7,674 bases of DNA, from NCBI GenBank assembly GCA_003524565.1, contig DQGU01000024.1, forward strand, positions 1 to 7,674. Direction: 5' to 3'. The stretch comes from Rhodospirillaceae bacterium. GTDB lineage: Bacteria; Pseudomonadota; Alphaproteobacteria; Micavibrionales; UBA2020. Each line of letters starts with the position of its first letter. The first letter of the stretch is position 1. A program made the position numbers and the translations under genes. Under the pieces are notes generated by a model. The model searched no databases. It saw only the letters and a program-made list of their open reading frames with translations, and was not told where the DNA came from. Shown here one piece after another: positions 1 through 5,117 of this stretch.

Positions 1-30
1 TTCAAGGGGCAATTCAACCGGATACCGCAC

Positions 31-354
31 ATGCCAAATCAGGCCGATGTTCGGCTAAAGGAACCCGCCCATCCGGGCGGCTTCGTGAAGCATGAAGTGC
101 TGAAACCGCACGGCCTGTCCGTGACGGATGCCGCCGAAGTGCTCGGCGTGACACGGCCTGCGCTATCTGCGCTGCTCAACGAGCGGGCGCATCTATCGCC
201 GGAAATGGCGCTCCGGATCGAGAAGGCGTTTGGCGTTTCCATGGAGACGCTGATGCGGATGCAGAACAGCTACGACATCGCCCAAGCGCGCAAGCGGGCG
301 GGAGACATTAAAGTCGAGCGATATTCAGGACTGAACACGAAGGGGCGGGCATGA
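31..354 (+). CDS. higA: HigA-family helix-turn-helix antitoxin-like transcriptional regulator
   Basis: A 107-residue cytoplasmic DNA-binding protein of the HigA (XRE/Cro-type HTH) family. What is seen: the family's HPG motif at residues 14-16, then a helix-turn-helix at about residues 30-52 (LSVTDAAEVLGVTRPALSAL), then the typical stretch running from SPEMALRIEKAFG to YDIAQAR at about residues 56-87. Length and motif order match HigA antidotes, with a tail of about 20 extra residues. HigA proteins normally neutralise a HigB mRNA-cleaving toxin and repress their own promoter. No HigB is visible in the 30 bases upstream, and none follows, so a partner would have to lie outside the window. The stop overlaps the mod start by four bases (ATGA), which suggests a controller role for the downstream restriction-modification genes; this is inference. 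The reading frame is open to the window edge, so the start at 31 is the first ATG, not proven. It lacks a well-spaced Shine-Dalgarno (AAGGGG at 4-9 is too far). Confidence 0.85.
   Translation: MPNQADVRLKEPAHPGGFVKHEVLKPHGLSVTDAAEVLGVTRPALSALLNERAHLSPEMALRIEKAFGVSMETLMRMQNSYDIAQARKRAGDIKVERYSGLNTKGRA
340..350 (+). promoter_or_regulatory. Ribosome binding site for mod and ATGA coupled start
   Basis: A purine-rich AAGGGG at 340-345 lies five bases before the ATG at 351. That ATG shares the bases ATGA (351-354) with the stop of the upstream HTH gene. This supports 351 as the mod start and implies translational coupling of the regulator and the methyltransferase. Confidence 0.6.
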
Positions 355-2282
355 CGGAGCTGAGTTTCAAGGGCAAAGAGTTTGTCTACAATCACCATCT
401 GGCGGTGCCCTTCCGCCCGCTCGTGCCCGACGAAACCAAAGGCATTGGCCCCGTCGCGCTCGACGGCAATCTGATCGTCCACGGCGACAACCTGCATGCG
501 TTGAAGGCGCTCTTGCCGCTCTACGCAGGCAAGGTGGACTGCATCTTCATCGACCCGCCGTACAACACCGGCAACGAAGGCTGGTGCTACAATGATAACG
601 TCAATGCTCCGATGATCCGGGAGTGGCTGGAATCCAACCCCATCGGCATTGAGGACGGACTGCGGCATGACAAATGGTGCGCCATGATGTGGCCGCGCCT
701 TCGCCTCCTGCACGAGTTGCTGTCGGAAAACGGAGCCATGTTCGTTAGTATCGATGATAACGAACTCAGCGCCTTGATTAGACTGCTGTCCGATATTTTT
801 TCGCGCGAACCAACAGCCGTCATTCCGGTTGTCAATAACCTCAAGGGGCGTAACGATAAGAAGAATTTCGCGCGAGCACACGAGTATGTTGTTGTTTTTG
901 ACAAAGGGAATTTCACAGCGAGAGGGCTGCCCCTGAGTGAAGAACAGCTCAAAGAATACAAACATGCTGATAATCGCGGTGAAAAGTATGCGCTACGCGA
1001 TCTGCGTAAACGCGGCGGCGCAGATACGCGAGAGTTGCGTCCTAAGCTATTTTATCCAATTTTCTTCAATGCTGAGAATGGCGATGCGTCACTAGAACGG
1101 CAGAGTCCCTCGGATGTGGAAGTGCTGCCATTAAAAAAAGATGGAACTGAGGGCTGCTGGCGTTGGGGCAAAAAGAAGGTCGGTGCCAACTTAGGGATCA
1201 TCGAACTACGGAATGGTAATGGCGCACCGGGAGCCAGCTACAGGGTCTATCTCAATCCGGACGCCCAATTAGGAGAGCCGTCCTCAGACGACGAGGATGA
1301 AATCGACGACATCGATGAAAACGATGAGGATGAAGGTGAAGGCGCTGAACGTACGTCGAAAAGCAAGAGCTTTTGGACTGGACCCGAGCTTTCTACCGAT
1401 GGTGCAAACAAGATTCTGAAGGCCATCATGTCAGGGACCGGGATGAAGTTCGACTATCCGAAGCCGGTTCCTTTGATAGAGCGTATTTTGGCAATCGGGG
1501 CTGACCGAGACGCCCTCATTTTGGATTCTTTTTCCGGTTCCGGGACAACTGCACATGCTGTTCTCGAAGCCAACAAGCGCGACGGTGGCACCCGCCGCTT
1601 CATCCTCGTGGAAATGGAAGATTATGCCGACCGCCTGACCGCAGAACGCGTCCGGCGCGTCATCAACGGCTATGATTTCAAGGGTACGCAGAAGACCGAA
1701 CTACTGCGCGAGCGGCTGAATTGGCGCACGCTTAGCAACAGCGGCGATCTGGTGCACAAGGTGGAGGCTATCGAAAACCTGCACGGCCATGAATACGACC
1801 GAATTAAGAAGGAAGTGAAAGACGGCGAATTGATCGTGACCGGCGAAAAGACGGTGACGGAACGCGCAGCAGGGCTTGGGGGCACTTTTACCTATTGCAC
1901 ACTCGGCGATCCCGTCGAGCTGGACAAGGTTCTGAGCGGTGAAACCCTGCCGCCCTATGCCGGTCTTAGCGCAGCCCTGTTTCACATGGCCACCAACCAC
2001 GCGCTCGATCCCGCTGCGGTACGGGAGGATGACTTCTATCTCGGCGCGACAGAAGGCCAGCACGTTTGGCTGATCTACAAGCCCGATCTCGACTGGCTGA
2101 AGTCGCCAGAGGCCGCGCTGACGCTGGCGCGCGCCAAGGCGTTCGCCGCGTCCGATCCGGGCAAGCGGCACCTCGTCTTCGCTCCGGCGCGCTTCGTGAG
2201 CCAGAAGATGCTGGCGGAACATAACGTCCCTGTGGAGTTCGTGCCGCTGCCCTTCGCGCTCTACCGGATAGATCGGAGCTGA
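351..2282 (+). CDS. mod: Type III restriction-modification DNA adenine-N6 methyltransferase (Mod subunit)
   Basis: The 643-residue Mod subunit uses S-adenosylmethionine to methylate the N6 of adenine in an asymmetric target. In type III systems it also supplies sequence recognition to Res. The N-terminal catalytic motif IV, DPPYNTGN, is at residues 68-75. The AdoMet-binding motif I, DSFSGSGTT, follows at residues 392-400. This motif IV-before-motif I order defines beta-class enzymes such as M.EcoP15I, and the length is close to that protein. The conserved segments around RHDKW...MMWPRLRLL and FVSIDDNE (about residues 105-140) and RRFILVE...ADRLTAERVRRVI (about 412-440) also fit the family. 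The target-recognition region is roughly residues 140-385; its DNA is lower in GC than the rest, and it holds an acidic stretch at residues 311-335. The ATG overlaps the stop of the HTH gene, and res starts three bases after the mod stop. No frameshift or missing catalytic residue is seen. Confidence 0.96.
   Translation: MTELSFKGKEFVYNHHLAVPFRPLVPDETKGIGPVALDGNLIVHGDNLHALKALLPLYAGKVDCIFIDPPYNTGNEGWCYNDNVNAPMIREWLESNPIGIEDGLRHDKWCAMMWPRLRLLHELLSENGAMFVSIDDNELSALIRLLSDIFSREPTAVIPVVNNLKGRNDKKNFARAHEYVVVFDKGNFTARGLPLSEEQLKEYKHADNRGEKYALRDLRKRGGADTRELRPKLFYPIFFNAENGDASLERQSPSDVEVLPLKKDGTEGCWRWGKKKVGANLGIIELRNGNGAPGASYRVYLNPDAQLGEPSSDDEDEIDDIDENDEDEGEGAERTSKSKSFWTGPELSTDGANKILKAIMSGTGMKFDYPKPVPLIERILAIGADRDALILDSFSGSGTTAHAVLEANKRDGGTRRFILVEMEDYADRLTAERVRRVINGYDFKGTQKTELLRERLNWRTLSNSGDLVHKVEAIENLHGHEYDRIKKEVKDGELIVTGEKTVTERAAGLGGTFTYCTLGDPVELDKVLSGETLPPYAGLSAALFHMATNHALDPAAVREDDFYLGATEGQHVWLIYKPDLDWLKSPEAALTLARAKAFAASDPGKRHLVFAPARFVSQKMLAEHNVPVEFVPLPFALYRIDRS
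765..1500 (+). other. Lower-GC target-recognition region of mod (probable exchanged cassette)
   Basis: Hand counts of 60-base lines give about 40-57% GC here (for example about 40% at 1021-1080, 47% at 841-900, 50% at 781-840). Later parts of mod and the start of res reach about 65-77%. A/T-ending codons and homopolymer runs (T6 at 796-801, A7 at 1133-1139) cluster here and are rare elsewhere. The patch covers the part of type III Mod proteins that recognises DNA. TRD swapping between otherwise conserved mod genes is well known in this family. The boundaries are approximate. Confidence 0.55.
1281..1350 (+). other. Acidic low-complexity stretch in Mod
   Basis: Codons for residues 311 to about 333 encode a run dominated by Asp and Glu (SSDDEDEIDDIDENDEDE, then GEGAE). 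The DNA is an imperfect repeat of GAC, GAT, GAA and GAG codons. It lies in the target-recognition region and is probably a disordered linker or insertion loop, because such acidity would repel DNA. No function is assigned. Confidence 0.7.
2275..2278 (+). promoter_or_regulatory. Ribosome binding site for res
   Basis: GGAG at 2275-2278, inside the 3' end of mod, is seven bases before the ATG at 2286. A closer ATG at 2282-2284 overlaps the mod stop but is in another frame. The 2286 ATG opens the frame that carries the full helicase and nuclease. Confidence 0.6.
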
Positions 2283-2285
2283 TGC

Positions 2286-4877
2286 ATGTATCGCCAGCTC
2301 GACTATCAAGACCGCGTACTCTCGACGCTTGACGCCTATCTCGACCTCTTGAAGGAAAAGAAGGTGCGCGCGGACAAGGTGGCGGCGCTTGCGGCGCAAG
2401 ACCCCGACCTCGGCCTCGCCATACCGGACTTCGCCAAAGAGGCTTGGGAAGCGCTGAAAGCGGCAGGTAAACTGCCCGCTTCCCGCGCTGCCATTCCGTT
2501 CTCGCCTCGCATGGACGGCTGCGAGCGTCCTGTGCCCAATGCGGTGCTAAAAGTGCCGACAGGCGGCGGCAAGACGTGGCTTGCTGTTTCCGCCGTATCG
2601 CGGGTGATGGGCCGTTATCTCGACCGCAACACCGGCTTCGTCCTGTGGATCGTGCCGAACGAGGCGATTTATACGCAGACGCTCAAGCGCCTGAAAGATC
2701 GTCAGCATCCCTATCGCCAAGCGCTCGACCGTGCGGCGGCGGGGCGCGTGAAGATCATGGAGAAGACCGACCGGCTCGATGCGCGGGACGTGGAAACCAA
2801 CCTCTGCGTCATGTTGCTGATGCTGCAATCCGCGAACCGCGAGACGCAGGATTCCCTGAAGATGTTTCAGGACCGGGGCGATGTGCACGGCTTCTTCCCG
2901 CCCGAAGGAGAACAACAGGCGCATCAGGCCGCCATCGACCGCACGCCGAACCTCTCCGCCTATACGGGTATGTTCCCGATGGTGAAGGATTCCCTCGGCA
3001 ACGCGCTTCGGGTCATCCGCCCTGTGGTCGTTATGGACGAAGGGCACCGTGCTATTTCCGATTTGGCGTTCGGAACGCTCTACGGCTTCAACCCGTGTTT
3101 TGTGTTGGAGCTGACGGCCACGCCGCAGGATGTGCAGCCGCGCGGCGGGCGCAATCCGCGTGAGGGCCGGTATGCCAACGTGCTGGTGGAAGTCACGGGG
3201 CGCGAGCTTGATCGGGAAGGCATGATTAAGATGCCGCTCAATCTCGATCCCCGGCAGGGCAATGACTGGAAGGCGACGCTCAACGCGGCGCTGGCCAAAC
3301 TCAACGCGCTTGATGCCGAAGCCCGTCAGTTTCGCGCGGACACGGGCAGATACATTCGCCCCATCATGCTGATTCAGGTCGAGCGCACAGGCGCAGATCA
3401 GCGCGAAAGCGGGCATATCCACGCCGATGACGTGAAGGACTGGCTCCTGACGGCGGGTTTCGATCAGGCGGAAATCGCCATTAAAACCGCGCAGCAGAAC
3501 GATCTCAACGATCCCGAAAACCAAGACCTTTTATCGCCCACCAATCGGGTGCGGGCGATTATCACCAAGCAAGCCCTCCAAGAAGGCTGGGACTGTCCTT
3601 TCGCCTATGTGCTGTGCAGCCTTGCGGCGAGCGCCAATCTCAAAGCCATGACGCAGCTTGTCGGACGCATCCTCCGACAGCCCGGCGCGCTCAAGACGGG
3701 CGTTGATGCGCTGGACGAGTGCCACGTCATCACCCATCATGCCGACACCGCCACTGTCGTCGGCGCGATCAAAGACGGCTTGGAACAAGACGGCCTCGGC
3801 GATCTGGTCTTGCGTGTCACGCAGGACGACAAGAGCGCGGCGGGGAAAGTCTCCCGCAGCATCAAGCGCCGCCCGGCCTTCGCGACTACGGAAATCTATC
3901 TGCCAAAGGTCATGGTTGTGGATGGCGAGGATGCTCGCGACCTCGACTACGAAACCGATGTTCTCTCGGCTATCGACTGGCGCGGCTTCGATCCGCAAGA
4001 AATCGCGGAACGCATCCCCGAAAATGCGCAAGCAGCAGAAAGCCAGCTACAGCGCATCAGTCTCTCGGAGGACGGAGATGAGCTGTTCGTCGGCGAAACG
4101 GTTGCCGCGAACACGGAAATCCTCGCCTTTGATCCGGCGCATGCCGTCCGGATGATCTCTGATATCGTGCCCAATCCCTTCGTCGGGCGCGAAATTGTCG
4201 GAGCGACGATGGCTGCCCTTCGGGCGCGCGGCTTCGATGACGCCAAGCTCGGGCAACTATCGAGCCTTATCGCGGAAGAGCTTCGCAAGGGCCTCGATAC
4301 AGCGCGCAACGCGCGTGCCGAAGCGCTGTTCAAGGCCGAAGTGGCTGCGGGACGCATTCAGTTCCGGCTGCGACTCGATGGCCGCAACTGGCGGATGCCG
4401 TTTAGCGTGGAAACAGCCGAACCTGAGGATGGACGCCAGCTCCTGAACCGTGCGGGCGGCCCGCTCGAAAAGAGCCTGTTCGCGCCGGTCTATGAGAACG
4501 AGCTGAACAGCGATGAGCGGGATGTGGCTGTCTATCTCGACGGCGAGAAGACTCTGTCGTGGTGGCATCGAAACGTCGCACGAACGCAATACGGCCTTCA
4601 GGGATGGAAGAAGGCCAAAATCTATCCGGATTTCATCTTCGCCGTGCAGCGCGACGGCGAGGAAAAGAAAATCACAGTTCTCGAAACCAAGGGCGACCAA
4701 CTCGACAATCTCGATACGGCCTACAAGCGCGAAGCACTCGCATTTCTTTCGGACCACTTCCGTTGGGACGAGGCCACGCCGGTGGGCGAGCTAGAACTGG
4801 TAAACAACGGCGAGACTGTTGAAGGCACCTTAATTCTGATGAGCGAGTGGAAAGCGAAACTGCCCGCGTATCTGTGA
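2286..4877 (+). CDS. res: Type III restriction enzyme Res subunit (SF2 helicase/translocase with PD-ExK endonuclease)
   Basis: The 863-residue restriction subunit hydrolyses ATP and cleaves DNA when in complex with Mod. Superfamily 2 motifs are in order: Walker A PTGGGKT at residues 91-97, motif II DEGH at 251-254, motif III TATP at 277-280, motif V region EGWDCP at 433-438, and motif VI QLVGRILRQ at 457-465. The C-terminal nuclease has YPDF (Asp782) followed by ETKG (Glu800, Lys802), a complete PD-D...E-x-K catalytic core, so the enzyme should be active. It is somewhat shorter than EcoP15I Res but within the family range. It starts three bases after mod, and the two are expected to be co-expressed because type III Res works only with Mod. 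Another gene follows after 24 bases, so res is not the last gene of the operon. Large open frames on the opposite strand here are coding shadows. I see no truncation. Confidence 0.96.
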   Translation: MYRQLDYQDRVLSTLDAYLDLLKEKKVRADKVAALAAQDPDLGLAIPDFAKEAWEALKAAGKLPASRAAIPFSPRMDGCERPVPNAVLKVPTGGGKTWLAVSAVSRVMGRYLDRNTGFVLWIVPNEAIYTQTLKRLKDRQHPYRQALDRAAAGRVKIMEKTDRLDARDVETNLCVMLLMLQSANRETQDSLKMFQDRGDVHGFFPPEGEQQAHQAAIDRTPNLSAYTGMFPMVKDSLGNALRVIRPVVVMDEGHRAISDLAFGTLYGFNPCFVLELTATPQDVQPRGGRNPREGRYANVLVEVTGRELDREGMIKMPLNLDPRQGNDWKATLNAALAKLNALDAEARQFRADTGRYIRPIMLIQVERTGADQRESGHIHADDVKDWLLTAGFDQAEIAIKTAQQNDLNDPENQDLLSPTNRVRAIITKQALQEGWDCPFAYVLCSLAASANLKAMTQLVGRILRQPGALKTGVDALDECHVITHHADTATVVGAIKDGLEQDGLGDLVLRVTQDDKSAAGKVSRSIKRRPAFATTEIYLPKVMVVDGEDARDLDYETDVLSAIDWRGFDPQEIAERIPENAQAAESQLQRISLSEDGDELFVGETVAANTEILAFDPAHAVRMISDIVPNPFVGREIVGATMAALRARGFDDAKLGQLSSLIAEELRKGLDTARNARAEALFKAEVAAGRIQFRLRLDGRNWRMPFSVETAEPEDGRQLLNRAGGPLEKSLFAPVYENELNSDERDVAVYLDGEKTLSWWHRNVARTQYGLQGWKKAKIYPDFIFAVQRDGEEKKITVLETKGDQLDNLDTAYKREALAFLSDHFRWDEATPVGELELVNNGETVEGTLILMSEWKAKLPAYL

Positions 4878-4889
4878 CGGCGCGGTATT

Positions 4890-4901
4890 GGGGGGGGACG
4901 T
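4890..4901 (+). promoter_or_regulatory. Eight-G tract forming the ribosome binding region of the small ORF
   Basis: The 24-base gap between the res stop and the ATG at 4902 contains eight consecutive G residues (4890-4897), then ACGT, then the ATG. It is the only Shine-Dalgarno-like sequence for the small gene. Homopolymer G tracts are prone to slipped-strand length change. A change here would alter ribosome binding or spacing but not a reading frame. Confidence 0.5.
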
Positions 4902-5117
4902 ATGGATTTTGATCCAGCATTGTCATTTTCGGACAATCTTGCCCGTTTTCGAGCGGAGGCGGAGCGCATAGACGCCGATTGCGCGCGCATCCTTTTCGAC
5001 AATCTGGCGCTTCTGGCTCGGGACGGCGACGCCACCCGCACCCGGCAGGCGGTGCAGGAATTTAATCGTGCAGTCCTTGCCGAACTTGATGGCTTGCCGG
5101 AGGAGCCTGCGGAATGA
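4902..5117 (+). CDS. Small helical protein of unknown function, coupled to the SMC-like ATPase
   Basis: A 71-residue protein I do not recognise. It has no signal peptide, membrane segment or cysteine pair. The sequence is rich in Ala, Arg, Asp, Glu and Leu and looks all-helical: one helix at about residues 9-36 (from DNLARFRAEAERIDADCAR into LFDNLALLA), then a second at about 42-64 (ATRTRQAVQEFNRAVLAEL), with an acidic tail. This suggests a helical hairpin or coiled-coil adaptor. Evidence that it is real: it fills the space between two certain genes, has a plausible start, and its stop overlaps the ATPase start as ATGA (5114-5117). That layout is typical of small subunits made in step with a partner. 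A partner or regulatory subunit of the ATPase is the most likely role, by inference only. It could also bridge the ATPase to Mod-Res. Confidence 0.7.
   Translation: MDFDPALSFSDNLARFRAEAERIDADCARILFDNLALLARDGDATRTRQAVQEFNRAVLAELDGLPEEPAE
5099..5105 (+). promoter_or_regulatory. Ribosome binding site for the SMC-like ATPase
   Basis: GGAGGAG at 5099-5105, inside the end of the small gene, is eight bases before the ATG at 5114. It is the strongest Shine-Dalgarno in the window. It fixes the start and, with the ATGA overlap, indicates coupled translation of the two proteins. Confidence 0.7.

Noticed and set aside
1..58. Possible 3' end of a HigB toxin overlapping the HigA-like gene (frame 2, stop at 56-58)
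   Set aside because: The translated tail does not resemble the conserved HigB C-terminus, and the fragment is too short to judge.
270..965. 231-residue minus-strand frame spanning the HTH/mod junction
   Set aside because: It overlaps two well-supported + strand genes and has no recognisable domain.
2576..3163. 195-residue + strand frame inside res
   Set aside because: Alternate-frame shadow rich in Arg, Ala and Pro, overlapping the helicase core.
2547..3524. 325-residue open frame on the minus strand
   Set aside because: It lies wholly inside res, whose helicase motifs are complete on the + strand; long antisense frames are common in GC-rich genes. No recognisable domain.
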